A stretch of DNA of 39,304 nt from an uncultured Clostridia bacterium (GCA_944372095.1 CALVYG010000011.1:1-39304), one strand, 5' to 3'; positions 8,650-17,548 are shown, counted from the first letter of the stretch. Notes: a model not told the origin generated them from the sequence alone. Numbers and translations are program-made.

Positions 8650-9750
8650 CTATCCGTTTATTTTTAATACTATTTCATAGTATATAACCAAAACAACGTT
8701 TTTGTCTACTGTTTTTTCCGAAGTCCACGTTCTGATTTTTTCCGCTCCTTCCGGAATTTCCGATTCTAATTCTTTGGTTTTTTCTTTTATTATATTCTCC
8801 CTCTCTTCCGAATAATCGAATTCTCTCTCTTTTTCCTTTGTTTCGTAAAAGGTTATTTTTTTTAATTTTATCGGGAAAAAGGGCGAAATTATTTCGCTTT
8901 CTTCTTTTTCATAATTTTTGTAAGGCGACTTTATCTCGGCATCCGAATTTAATCCGATTAAATATGTTTTACTCTTTCCCGTTCTTACGCTCTCGATTAT
9001 TGTCGGTGTAAAAACGCACTCTTTGGATAACCATACCCTACCGTATACGTCCCCCGTAGCTCTTATATCGGTTACCGTTCCGTCGGGCATTACTTTCTTA
9101 GGCTCTATCAGCAAATCTCCTTTAAGCACCGTGTCGCCTTCCTTCACCACCGCCGTTCCGCTATACAATACTACCTTTGTGACCACCGCGTCGTATTTCG
9201 ATGTTATTTCTTTTTTCTCGTTATAATCCACTATTTCCGACGGATTTAATTCTTCAAGAATATCGATGAAAATTATATTTCCTTTTATCTCCAACGATAC
9301 GTTTGATACTCCCTTTATATCTATTATCCTTTTTTCCAACTCGTCGAGGTCTATATCTTTTTTCGCTGTCGGAACATCGGTGTATTCCTCTATTGTTTTC
9401 ATAATTTCCTGCTCCGATACCGTTTCCGTTCCGCTTATCCTTACTTCCGTCACCATTCTTGACCACGCTATCGCAAGCACCGTCACCAATATTATTCCTA
9501 TATATAACCCGAAACGAGTTATATTTTTTTTCATAAAATTTTCAAATGTCGAATCTTTTATTTTTGTAAATTTCTTGTCGTATCGCGCCATAACTTTTTC
9601 TGCGGCCGCCGTATATTTCCCGGTTACCGAAAAACGACACGTTTCCGGCGATACCTGTACTACGTCGTAAATCTGAACATTGTTTATGCTCATTATATTT
9701 ACTATATATGCCGTTGTTCCTTCCGCTTCGTATATGGCCTTACTTATCAT
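8650..9750 (-). CDS. yqfD: Sporulation protein YqfD
   Basis: Membrane protein of the YqfD family, made in the mother cell during sporulation in Bacillus relatives. 366 residues: a small N-terminal cytoplasmic domain, one membrane helix (about 78-97) and a large extracytoplasmic part with a POTRA-like start (VTEVRISGTETVSEQEI, ending with KGVSNVSLEIKGN). It overlaps yqfC by 11 bases, so the two are probably translated together. Family membership is clear. The biochemical role is not established. Confidence 0.92.
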   Translation of the reverse strand: MISKAIYEAEGTTAYIVNIMSINNVQIYDVVQVSPETCRFSVTGKYTAAAEKVMARYDKKFTKIKDSTFENFMKKNITRFGLYIGIILVTVLAIAWSRMVTEVRISGTETVSEQEIMKTIEEYTDVPTAKKDIDLDELEKRIIDIKGVSNVSLEIKGNIIFIDILEELNPSEIVDYNEKKEITSKYDAVVTKVVLYSGTAVVKEGDTVLKGDLLIEPKKVMPDGTVTDIRATGDVYGRVWLSKECVFTPTIIESVRTGKSKTYLIGLNSDAEIKSPYKNYEKEESEIISPFFPIKLKKITFYETKEKEREFDYSEERENIIKEKTKELESEIPEGAEKIRTWTSEKTVDKNVVLVIYYEIVLKING

Positions 9751-10006
9751 CGCACACTTCCAGTCCGCATATCTTCCCTTTTATGAACAACTCTTCTTTC
9801 GTGACTTCTTTGACTGCAAGCTTTTCGCCCTTTACGGTAACGTGTTTTTTACCGACTCTCACCGTAACGCATTCTTCGCTGTATTCCACCAGACCTTTAT
9901 GCCCTTCGATATGCACTCCGCAAAAACAGAAAAGCGTTATTTTTTCGCCGAAATCGGATAGCGCAAGCCCCACTCTTTCGAGTGTTTCTTCAAAAAAACC
10001 TTTCAT
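9740..10006 (-). CDS. yqfC: Sporulation protein YqfC (YabP/YqfC family)
   Basis: 88 residues, the usual size of the YabP/YqfC family. The beta-rich core has the typical features ITLFCFCGVHIEGHKGLVEY, then VTVRVGKKHVTVKGEKL. Always found directly upstream of yqfD in spore-forming Firmicutes, as here. It starts 27 bases after the rluD-family gene. Together with yqfD it is the best sign that the organism or its recent ancestors could sporulate. Confidence 0.9.
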   Translation of the reverse strand: MKGFFEETLERVGLALSDFGEKITLFCFCGVHIEGHKGLVEYSEECVTVRVGKKHVTVKGEKLAVKEVTKEELFIKGKICGLEVCDDK

Positions 10007-10033
10007 ATTCCGATTGTATGTGAAAAAAAATTT

Positions 10034-10936
10034 TTAATTACTTCTTTTTCTCAATTGGGCAAGCACTTTTTCAAAATAATCGGGCAGATTTACTTCAAAC
10101 GTCATTCTTTCTCCTGTCGAAGGATGAGTCAGTATAAGTTTATATGCGTGTAAAAGTTGTCCGCTTAATCCGAACGAATCCTTTTTCCCGTATACGGTAT
10201 CTCCGACTACCGGGTGGTTTATGTGTTTTGCGTGAACTCTTATCTGATGAGTTCTGCCGGTTTCCAATACAAATTCCGCCAGCGTATAATCTCCGAACCG
10301 CTCTTTTATGTAGTAATGCGTAACCGCTCTTCTGCCGCTTTCGTCGACTGCCATTTTTTTCCTGTCGCGCACGCTTCGTGCTATCGGAGCGTCTATTACG
10401 CCTTCGTCTTCTTTTACGTTTCCGCATACCAATGCGAGATAATGTCTTCCCGCGGTCTTTTTCTCTATTTGTTCGGCAAGCGATAAATGTGCCGCATTGT
10501 TTTTTGCTATAACCAGCAATCCCGATGTGTCTTTATCCAGTCTGTGTACTATTCCGGGACGCAGTACTCCGTTGATTGCGCTTAAATCCTTTATGTGGAA
10601 CATTAATGCGTTTACCAGTGTTCCGTCCGGCGTTCCGGCGCACGGGTGCGTCACCATTCCCTGCTTCTTGTTTATTACCGCTATATCCTTATCCTCATAC
10701 ACTATTTCTATCGGTATGTTCTGCGGTTCGGCTGTCACAGACACGGGTTCTTCAACGTTTGCCTTTATTTCTCCGCCTTTCAGTTTTTGTCCGCTTTTCT
10801 TTACTGCTTTTCCGTTATAATAAACGTTTCCGCTTTCTACAAGACTTTTTATTCTCGACCTTGTATATCCCAGTTTTTCGGCAAGATATATATCCAGCCT
10901 TTCTTCTTTTTCGGGATAAAATATATATTCATCCAT
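10034..10936 (-). CDS. rluD: RluD-family 23S rRNA pseudouridine synthase
   Basis: Isomerises uridine to pseudouridine in large-subunit rRNA. 300 residues. An N-terminal S4 RNA-binding domain (about 12-60) is followed by the catalytic domain with HRLDKDTSGLLV, where Asp134 is the catalytic residue, and the downstream TGRTHQIRVH motif. It overlaps lspA by 8 bases, the lspA-ylyB order of Bacillus. The exact target uridines (RluC or RluD type) cannot be told from sequence alone. Confidence 0.95.
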   Translation of the reverse strand: MDEYIFYPEKEERLDIYLAEKLGYTRSRIKSLVESGNVYYNGKAVKKSGQKLKGGEIKANVEEPVSVTAEPQNIPIEIVYEDKDIAVINKKQGMVTHPCAGTPDGTLVNALMFHIKDLSAINGVLRPGIVHRLDKDTSGLLVIAKNNAAHLSLAEQIEKKTAGRHYLALVCGNVKEDEGVIDAPIARSVRDRKKMAVDESGRRAVTHYYIKERFGDYTLAEFVLETGRTHQIRVHAKHINHPVVGDTVYGKKDSFGLSGQLLHAYKLILTHPSTGERMTFEVNLPDYFEKVLAQLRKRSN

Positions 10937-11738
10937 TGTTTTCTTCTGTTCCCGACGTTTCCTTATCTTTACACTCTGCCGTTTTTCTTTCTTCCGTTAT
11001 TGCTTCTTCTTCCTTTTTTCCGTCTTTTACCGTTATTGATTCGTTTGCTTCAGAATTTTCACTCTTGTCTTCGCTTCCCTCCGATTCCATTTTAACGCTG
11101 TCTGCGCCTGCGTTTGTTACGTCGGAAGTCGCGCTTTCGGCAGTCAATGCCGCCTTTTCTTTTTTCTTTTTCTCCTGTAATTCTTTTTCTTCCTTTGAAT
11201 AAAAGAACAATACATAAATTATCAATACGATTGTCCCGACCGTCAGACAGCTGTCCGCAAAGTTAAAAACCGCAAAATCTATAAGTTCAAAATATACAAA
11301 ATCTCTTACATATCCGAGAGCGAGTCTGTCTATAATATTCCCCGTCGCTCCGGCAAGTATGAGTATAAGCGCGCTCCTCAGCCATAAATTGCGGCGTTTA
11401 TATGAATAAAACAAAAAAATCAGCAAAACAGCCGCACACACAAGCGAAACTATCGCAAGCGAAAGAGTATTACCCTGGAATATCCCGAAACTGGCTCCCG
11501 TATTTTCTACCGCTTCGAAACATATTACGCCTTCTATAATATTGATTCTTCCGTTTGCCTTACACTCTCCGTATATAAAATGTTTGGTTAGCAAATCTAT
11601 CGCAAGCAAAACGCCTGCTATCAGAATTTCCGTTAAACAAATAAGCCATCTCTTTTTATCTCTTATTGCCGTTTTCAAAGCGATTTTCATTTCGTTAATC
11701 ATCTCTTTTCCGCTTTTTTTGTCTTGCGTATTATTCAT
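10929..11738 (-). CDS. lspA: Lipoprotein signal peptidase with long acidic tail
   Basis: Signal peptidase II, which cuts prolipoproteins at the lipobox cysteine in the membrane. The four-helix core lies at about 30-183. The aspartate dyad is visible in GYVRDF (Asp146) and FNFADS (Asp162), and ENTGASFG is conserved. At 269 residues it is about 100 longer than usual: the extra residues form a hydrophilic C-terminal tail rich in K, E, S and T (about 184-269), plus about 30 cytoplasmic residues at the N terminus. A natural substrate is the giant lipoprotein encoded at 18260-25453. Confidence 0.95.
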   Translation of the reverse strand: MNNTQDKKSGKEMINEMKIALKTAIRDKKRWLICLTEILIAGVLLAIDLLTKHFIYGECKANGRINIIEGVICFEAVENTGASFGIFQGNTLSLAIVSLVCAAVLLIFLFYSYKRRNLWLRSALILILAGATGNIIDRLALGYVRDFVYFELIDFAVFNFADSCLTVGTIVLIIYVLFFYSKEEKELQEKKKKEKAALTAESATSDVTNAGADSVKMESEGSEDKSENSEANESITVKDGKKEEEAITEERKTAECKDKETSGTEENNG

Positions 11739-11747
11739 TTTTCTCCT

Positions 11748-12029
11748 TTAATCCGTCCTTACCGACGATATCTTTACTCCGTCGGGTATTAGTATATACA
11801 TTTTATACTTTAATTTCTTTATGCTTCCTTTAATCGAAAATACCGCGCCGCTTAAAAAATCCAACATTCTCTGCGCTATCTGAGGCGGAACTTCTTCAAA
11901 ATCTATTATTACACCTTCTTTCCGTTTCAGTTTTCTTACTACGTCTTCCACGTCTGCGAATTTTGTCGGAACAACGGGAACTATTTCTTTTCTCTCTCGT
12001 AATTCCTCCGTTTTCGCTCCGTTTCCCAT
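11748..12029 (-). CDS. sepF: SepF-like cell division protein, core domain only
   Basis: SepF anchors FtsZ to the membrane in Firmicutes and Actinobacteria. The 93 residues cover the conserved core: VVRKLKRKEGVIIDFEEV and RMLDFLSGAVFSIKGSIKKL, then the strand MYILIPDGVKI. The usual N-terminal membrane-binding amphipathic helix and acidic linker (about 50-60 residues) are absent. The start follows the yggS stop by one base, so there is no room for a longer N terminus without overlapping yggS. It sits directly after yggS, as ylmE and ylmF (sepF) do in Bacillus. Confidence 0.85.
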   Translation of the reverse strand: MGNGAKTEELRERKEIVPVVPTKFADVEDVVRKLKRKEGVIIDFEEVPPQIAQRMLDFLSGAVFSIKGSIKKLKYKMYILIPDGVKISSVRTD

Positions 12030-12030
12030 C

Positions 12031-12681
12031 TTATTTATAACTCCTTTCTCCGAATATGGCGGTCCCGGGTCTTACTATTGTAGCTCCGCTCTCCGCAGCT
12101 ATCAGATAATCTCCGCTCATTCCCATCGACAGTTCTTTGAATATTCCGCTCTTCCTCTTAAAATAAGCTTCATAAACCCGCTCATACGTTTTTCTCAGCA
12201 TTTCTTCCGTATAATATATAGGCACTACCGCCATCAGCCCGTTTATCTCTATTTTGTCGTATTTCGCAACGCTGTCGAGAAAGTTGTCTAACTCCTCAAT
12301 TTTTATTCCGCCTTTACTTTCTTCCTCTCCCGTATTTATTTCTATAAGCATTTTTTGCCTGAAATTGTGCTTTAAACATTCTTTCTGTACCGCTTCGGCA
12401 AGTTCTTCTCTGTCAAGACTGTGTATCAGTTCTACCTTGCCTACAATATATTTTACTTTATTGGTCTGCAATCTACCGATAAAATCCCAACGAAATTCTT
12501 CCGTATATTTCTCCATAAGTTCCTGCACGCGGTTTTCTCCGGCCGCAAGCACCAACCCGGTATCCATACATGCCTTTACGGCTTCGTAATTACGCGTTTT
12601 GGTTGCCGCTACTATTCTTGTAGCTTTATTGACTCTGTCAAGCTCTTTTCTTATTTTTCTTACGTTCTCTGCTATATCCAT
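12031..12681 (-). CDS. yggS: YggS/PLPBP-family pyridoxal-phosphate homeostasis protein
   Basis: Single-domain PLP-binding TIM barrel that keeps PLP and amino-acid pools balanced; ylmE in Bacillus. 216 residues. The PLP lysine is Lys28 in VAATKTR. Other family signatures are AGENRVQELMEK, WDFIGRLQTNKVKYI, LIEINTGEEESKGG, MGMSGDY and the phosphate-binding end RPGTAIFGER. The length is normal. Neighbouring sepF supports the assignment. Confidence 0.95.
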   Translation of the reverse strand: MDIAENVRKIRKELDRVNKATRIVAATKTRNYEAVKACMDTGLVLAAGENRVQELMEKYTEEFRWDFIGRLQTNKVKYIVGKVELIHSLDREELAEAVQKECLKHNFRQKMLIEINTGEEESKGGIKIEELDNFLDSVAKYDKIEINGLMAVVPIYYTEEMLRKTYERVYEAYFKRKSGIFKELSMGMSGDYLIAAESGATIVRPGTAIFGERSYK

Positions 12682-12697
12682 TGTTTGATATTAACAT

Positions 12698-12727
12698 ACG
12701 CCAAACGGTTTTTCAACCGTTTGGCGT
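12698..12727 (-). other. Perfect 13-bp hairpin between the SSB-like gene and yggS
   Basis: ACGCCAAACGGTT (12698-12710), TTTC loop, AACCGTTTGGCGT (12715-12727). On the minus strand it has no following T-run, so it is not a textbook terminator. It may attenuate or process the transcript between the two genes. On the plus strand it is followed by a T-rich but interrupted tract. Confidence 0.5.
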
Positions 12728-12747
12728 TATTATTCCCTTTTTAATTT

Positions 12748-13368
12748 TTATTCTTTTACCGCCTCCACGCGGTTTATGCTTACTTCGTATGCCACCCTTT
12801 CGTTTACGTTTCCTTCTTCGTCCACTTTCTGATAAATTCTGGATTGTATCCTTCCGTTTACGGTTATCTTATCTCCTACGGGAATTTCTTTTACGTATCG
12901 GGCGTTTCTTCCCCAGGCTATACACGGCAGATAATCGCTCTTATTGTATGCACGGTTTACCGCCAGCAATACGTCGCAGATTTCCCTCTTGAACGGCGTC
13001 ATTCTGTATATCGGTTCCTTGCATACGTATCCGGTTATATCTATTGTATTCGGATTCCGCGTTTCGTCGTTTTCCAGTATCTCTCGGACGAACAACGTCA
13101 ATAACAATTTACTTTTCCCGTCCACCATTTTATTATAGCTTCTGAGTTGTCCGGAAAATGTTACCAGACTGCCTTCTTCTATCCCCGAACCGTCAAGCAA
13201 TCTCTCGCTTATGGTAAACGGAATTACGTCAAGTTGTTCACTGAGCCTCGGTACGCTGAGCGTACTTTCGTAAAAACCTTCGCCGTACATCTGATGCGAG
13301 TATACGGGTTTGCTCATTACTACGCCGCACAGCGTAGCGGCGTTGTTGTTCATCATTTCATAATTCAT
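12748..13368 (-). CDS. Tandem OB-fold single-stranded DNA-binding-like protein
   Basis: 206 residues made of two OB-fold-like halves. The first (about 8-100) has GVVMSKPVYSHQMYGEGFY and LVTFSGQLRSYN. The second (about 106-202) has DITGYVCKEPIYRMTPFKRE, LAVNRAYNKSDYLPCIAWG and GDKITVNGRIQSR, the usual SSB strand pattern. There is no acidic SSB C-terminal tip, so it is probably not the main replicative SSB. Two-OB SSB-like proteins of this kind occur in Clostridia. It lies 18 bases after the deacetylase gene. Confidence 0.82.
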   Translation of the reverse strand: MNYEMMNNNAATLCGVVMSKPVYSHQMYGEGFYESTLSVPRLSEQLDVIPFTISERLLDGSGIEEGSLVTFSGQLRSYNKMVDGKSKLLLTLFVREILENDETRNPNTIDITGYVCKEPIYRMTPFKREICDVLLAVNRAYNKSDYLPCIAWGRNARYVKEIPVGDKITVNGRIQSRIYQKVDEEGNVNERVAYEVSINRVEAVKE

Positions 13369-13386
13369 ACTCTCGTACTCCCATAA

Positions 13387-14163
13387 TTAAGTAATTGCCG
13401 AATGCTGCGTTCCGTTATTGTCAACGTAGTAATTCTCCGTCAGCACGAGTTCGTCCATCCTTACGCATTCCATACCTTTATTCTTTAATCCGAGTAATAC
13501 TATCGGCAATGCGTCAAGTATATGGTCGCTGTTGTTGTGACATAGCACTATTGAACCGTTCTTTACCTTCGGCAGTATCCTGTCGGCAATCTGACCTCCG
13601 CTCAATCCTTTCCAGTCAAGGCTGTCGACGTCCCATTGTACTCCCGTCATTTTTTTCTCTTCCAATACCGTCATCAATGTATTGTTATACTCTCCGAACG
13701 GTGCTCGGAAATACGTAACGGTCTGTCCCGTAAGTTCTTTTACTTTTTCGGTTACCTCGGAAATTTCCTTTTCCATCTCCGCTTTCGTAAGTTTGTTGAA
13801 ATGCGGATGGTTTGCGCTGTGATTACCGATTAAGTGTCCTCTTGCGGATATTTCCTTTACCAATTCCGGATACGCGTCAATCCAGAACCCTACAAGGAAA
13901 AATGTGGCTTTCACTCCGTATTCGTCCAATATGTCGAGAATTTTAAGCGTTTTATCTCCGCCCCATGCCGCATCGAAACTCAATGCGACTATTTTTTCTT
14001 CCGTCTCAACATTGTATACCGGAATTTTCCTCGTGTCTCCGCCTGCGGCGTTTACGGCCTCTGTCGTCTTTACTCCGTACCACGTCAACACTCCCGCGCA
14101 CGCGATTATCGCTATCAGTATGATTACGATTATCACTCGTTTCTTTTTCAGAACTACGAACAT
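13387..14163 (-). CDS. PdaB-like polysaccharide deacetylase
   Basis: 258 residues with an N-terminal membrane anchor (about 9-30) and an extracytoplasmic NodB-fold domain. Motif 1 reads LSFDAAWG: Asp64 is kept but the second, metal-binding Asp of the common TFDDG motif is Ala65, a change typical of the PdaB-type sporulation deacetylases. Motif 2 HSANHPH supplies His115 and His119, and RAPFGEY is motif 3. PdaB is needed for spore cortex or spore stability in Bacillus. Activity of forms with this substitution is uncertain. A weak AGGGG ribosome site precedes the ATG. Confidence 0.85.
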   Translation of the reverse strand: MFVVLKKKRVIIVIILIAIIACAGVLTWYGVKTTEAVNAAGGDTRKIPVYNVETEEKIVALSFDAAWGGDKTLKILDILDEYGVKATFFLVGFWIDAYPELVKEISARGHLIGNHSANHPHFNKLTKAEMEKEISEVTEKVKELTGQTVTYFRAPFGEYNNTLMTVLEEKKMTGVQWDVDSLDWKGLSGGQIADRILPKVKNGSIVLCHNNSDHILDALPIVLLGLKNKGMECVRMDELVLTENYYVDNNGTQHSAIT

Positions 14164-14393
14164 TCGACACCCCTACATTTTAATTCTTTTCCGTTGTCGG
14201 TTTTTAGTTTTTTACGTCGTTTTTCATCGTTTTTTTGCTACCGACCGCGGTTTCTTACGTTTAATTTTTATTATGTTCGTTTTTCTTTTATTCCTTTTTT
14301 GTTCTTTTTGTTTTCTTGTTCCCTTTTCTGCTCTCCCTTTTTTTGATTTTATTTTTTATTCATTTTACTTTTCGAACTTTTTTACGTTTCTTT
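14164..14393. other. Pyrimidine/purine-biased intergenic stretch
   Basis: This 230-base gap is almost pure T/C on the plus strand (A/G on minus), with many runs of four or more T. I see no supported gene, no good promoter, and only weak inverted pairing (GTCGGT near 14195 with ACCGAC near 14240). Confidence 0.6.
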
Positions 14394-15650
14394 TTATTTC
14401 GCTATATCTTTACGGTAATGCATTCCGTCAAAACTGATTTTTGAAATATTGGCGTATACTTTTGACGCACATTCTTCTTTTGTGTTTCCGAAACTCGCAA
14501 CGCCTATTACCCTTCCTCCGGACGTCCTTAACTCTCCGTCAACTATTTTTGTTCCGGAATGAAATAAAGAAACGCTGCCGTCTATATTTTCCGCTATAGT
14601 TATTTTCATATTTTTGTTATACTCCAACGGGTATCCGCCGCTTGTTGCCACTACGCATACTCCGCTGCTTTGTTTTACTCTGACTTCCGTCTCATTTAAT
14701 TTCCCGTCTATTACCGCATTGATTATATCAAGCAACGGCGTTTCTATCAGAGGGATTATCACCTGCCCTTCGACATCGCAAAACCGTGATATAAAATCTA
14801 CAACCTTTACCGCTCCGTCTTCTCCGATTATAACGCTGAATCCTATTACGCCTTTATACTCGCTGCCTTCTTCTCTCAATGCGTTTATTGTCGGTAAGAT
14901 AATTTTTTCATATACCGTTTTTTCAATTTCAGTCGTATACGATACCGCCGGAATACTTGCCCCCATTCCTGCCGTGCTCATTCCGAGATTCCCGTCAAAA
15001 ACTCTGCGATAAGTCTCCACAGCGGGTAACGCAACTACAGTTTTCCCGTCGCTGAACGCCATTACCGTCACTATCTCGCCTTTAACGAACTCTTCTATGT
15101 CTATTTTGTCCCCGGACGCTCCGAATAACTTCGCTACCATTAAATCGTACATCGCGTTTTCCGCTTCTCTCATATTACGGCAGAACACTATTCCTTTTCC
15201 CCCCGTTCTTCCGTCCGTCTTTACCACTATCGGAAATTCCTGTGTTTTAAGGTAATTTTTTGCGCGCATATAATCATCAAAAATCTTATATTTCGGTGCG
15301 GGGATTCCGTATTTTTCGCACAGCTTATTCGCAAACTCTTTGCTGCTTTCCACCCGTGCGGCTTTCGCACTGCATCCGAATGCACGGTGCCCTTTTTCAT
15401 TCAATAAATCAGTCAGGCCTTTTGCAAGCAACTCGTCGGGACTTACTATTGTCAGCCCGATTGCCGGATTCGCGTCAAGGAATTCTACTATTCCGTCAAA
15501 ATCGAATATATCCATTTTGATACACGTCGCTATCCCGGCAAGTCCGCCGTTTCCGGGTATACAAAAAATATTGTTTACTCTTTCGTCTTTCTTTAACGCA
15601 ATTGCCATTGCGTGCTCTCTTCCTCGTGACCCTATCAATAATACGTCCAT
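14394..15650 (-). CDS. purD: Divergent PurD-like ATP-grasp enzyme
   Basis: The fold and length (418 residues) match phosphoribosylamine-glycine ligase, which makes GAR in purine synthesis: N-terminal LLIGSRGREHA, an ATP-grasp domain with VVKTDGRTGGKGI, and a C-terminal domain with GVCVVATSGGYP and GRVIGVASFG. Several key places deviate. The usual EFNxRFGDPE reads DFISRFCDVE, so the two Mg ligands Glu and Asn become Asp285 and Ile287. The usual DGDTGPNTGGMGA is DGNLGMSTAGMGA. No other pur gene is nearby. It may be a paralogue with another substrate, or a decayed PurD. The symbol marks homology only. Confidence 0.8.
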   Translation of the reverse strand: MDVLLIGSRGREHAMAIALKKDERVNNIFCIPGNGGLAGIATCIKMDIFDFDGIVEFLDANPAIGLTIVSPDELLAKGLTDLLNEKGHRAFGCSAKAARVESSKEFANKLCEKYGIPAPKYKIFDDYMRAKNYLKTQEFPIVVKTDGRTGGKGIVFCRNMREAENAMYDLMVAKLFGASGDKIDIEEFVKGEIVTVMAFSDGKTVVALPAVETYRRVFDGNLGMSTAGMGASIPAVSYTTEIEKTVYEKIILPTINALREEGSEYKGVIGFSVIIGEDGAVKVVDFISRFCDVEGQVIIPLIETPLLDIINAVIDGKLNETEVRVKQSSGVCVVATSGGYPLEYNKNMKITIAENIDGSVSLFHSGTKIVDGELRTSGGRVIGVASFGNTKEECASKVYANISKISFDGMHYRKDIAK

Positions 15651-15721
15651 TTCTTCTCCATTTTGCCTTTCGGCTCTTTTTCGTTTCGTTTATTTTATCC
15701 GTAACTTTACGGAAACTGCCT

Positions 15722-17548
15722 TTATTTTTCTATTACAAATCCCGAACCTGCTATTGCCGGAGGGTCCAGATAATCCGCCACGTATTTTCCGAGTATCCCC
15801 TCGTCTATCAAGGCTCCAAGGTCTATATAATCCGAATAAATATATTCTTCATACCCTTTTAAAACGTCATTTGTAAACCCGTTAACGGCTCCTGTCACTA
15901 TGCTGTTTTTCAACACGTCTAAATTGCTTTTCAACTGACTTACAATACCGTTTACTATATCCACATAATCGCTCGGCACTACTTCTTTAATTATGTCTTC
16001 CGCCAACTCCGTTAATGTCGGAATAAATCCGCTTTCGTAACATTCCAATTCCCCGTCTCTAAACAATCTTTCCATATCGAGATTTATCGACCCGTCATAT
16101 CCGAGTTCCGACAATTTTCCGTTAAGTTCTTCCGATGCGGCATCTATGTACCAGATTATTTCATAAATTGTATATTTTACCAATTCTCCGAAATTCTCGT
16201 CTCTGAAATTTCTGTTTCCTTTAACTATTTCTTCCAATGCGTCGTTTGCAAAATCGTAAAAATTACGGTACTCGGTCTGCGGCATCTGCAATCCGTATGA
16301 CTCCAATATCCTTTCCATACTCGTACCGCCTGCACTTTCGTCCTCTTTATAATAAGGTGTTGAAAAACTTTTCTTCAATGCTTCCTCTTTTATTATTTCG
16401 TATAATTCAGATATACCGCTCAATTTATCGGGTATTTTAAAATACAACAATCCGCCCTCGTCGAATAACTTGTCAACCATTCTTTTTACATAGTCAAACA
16501 AATTGTTTTTAGAATATTCCTTAAAATTCTCACTGTATTCTTTTTTATCCGCTTCATCTGCATAAACGGGCAGATATCTGCTGTCTACGCTCTCCAATTC
16601 TATACTTTGTACCGAAACTTCTTTTTCTCCGAGTTTTATCTCACGGTACGAACAGTTATACATTGCAAGACACGAACTCATTATTTCATATACAGAATAC
16701 CTTTCTTCCCCCACGGCGTATTTATTTTCTTTTATATCGTTGATATGCATATGCCCTACGAAAACATACGGCGCTCCGTTTCTTGCCATATATTCCAAAA
16801 GTGAGTTGTTATGAGACACATATTCGAAAGCCTCTATAATTTCCGGAAAATGATTCATTAACGGTTTATGGGCAATTACTATCGGCGTTTTGCCTTTATC
16901 CTTACATTCGTCGATTTTATCGTATATCCATAGTCTGTGTCCGTCGTCCATTTCCTCTTTCTTCGTTCCGTCGTCACGATAATATTCTATATTGTCTATT
17001 GCTATTACCGTATGTTTTTCGTCCAATTGCGCAACATAACTTAACGTCCCTTCGTAGGAATCGTATGCGTCGCCGTAGCCGAATTCCGAATATATTTCCT
17101 TGAACTTCTTCTGCGTTACGCGTTCTCCCGTATTAAAATAATCTATATCGTGATTTCCGTTTATCACAAAGGTCTTTATTCCCCTGTCTTTTGCTCTTTT
17201 CAAAACTGCCGCTACGGCTTTATGAGAAACCTCGTCTCCGTATTCTGTTAAATCTCCGCTTATTAGCAAATACTTCGCGTCTTTCTTTGCTATTTCGTCG
17301 GCAAACGTGCTGAATATCGCTTCCGATATATGTTTCAGTTTATCCGTTTGTCCGTACATTTCGTATTCTTCTTTCGACATTGCTTCGTTTGCTATAAAGT
17401 GTAAATCCGTCGCGGCATACAGTTTTATTCCTTCCTTTTCCTCCGATTTAACCGCAAAAAATACCGATAGCGCAAATATTACTATTCCTATTACAACTGT
17501 TATTATGCTTACCGTTTTTCTGACAAACTTTTTTGTCGCTCCTTTCAT
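15722..17548 (-). CDS. Membrane-anchored calcineurin-like metallophosphoesterase
   Basis: 608 residues: an N-terminal anchor (about 12-33), a metallophosphoesterase domain, and a long helical C-terminal region (about 330-608) that I do not recognise. The metal ligands are in order: D-x-H (Asp48, His50), ISGDLTEYGD (Asp99), INGNHD (His133), IAHKP and FVGHMH. The catalytic domain is therefore expected outside the membrane, hydrolysing a phosphomonoester or diester. Its ATG overlaps the sirtuin stop (ATGA), so the two are translationally coupled. The substrate is unknown. Confidence 0.88.
   Translation of the reverse strand: MKGATKKFVRKTVSIITVVIGIVIFALSVFFAVKSEEKEGIKLYAATDLHFIANEAMSKEEYEMYGQTDKLKHISEAIFSTFADEIAKKDAKYLLISGDLTEYGDEVSHKAVAAVLKRAKDRGIKTFVINGNHDIDYFNTGERVTQKKFKEIYSEFGYGDAYDSYEGTLSYVAQLDEKHTVIAIDNIEYYRDDGTKKEEMDDGHRLWIYDKIDECKDKGKTPIVIAHKPLMNHFPEIIEAFEYVSHNNSLLEYMARNGAPYVFVGHMHINDIKENKYAVGEERYSVYEIMSSCLAMYNCSYREIKLGEKEVSVQSIELESVDSRYLPVYADEADKKEYSENFKEYSKNNLFDYVKRMVDKLFDEGGLLYFKIPDKLSGISELYEIIKEEALKKSFSTPYYKEDESAGGTSMERILESYGLQMPQTEYRNFYDFANDALEEIVKGNRNFRDENFGELVKYTIYEIIWYIDAASEELNGKLSELGYDGSINLDMERLFRDGELECYESGFIPTLTELAEDIIKEVVPSDYVDIVNGIVSQLKSNLDVLKNSIVTGAVNGFTNDVLKGYEEYIYSDYIDLGALIDEGILGKYVADYLDPPAIAGSGFVIEK

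Noticed and set aside
13387..14163. Calling the deacetylase inactive because the second NodB Asp is missing
   Set aside because: PdaB-type proteins commonly lack that residue, so the change is a family trait and not a sign of decay in this gene.
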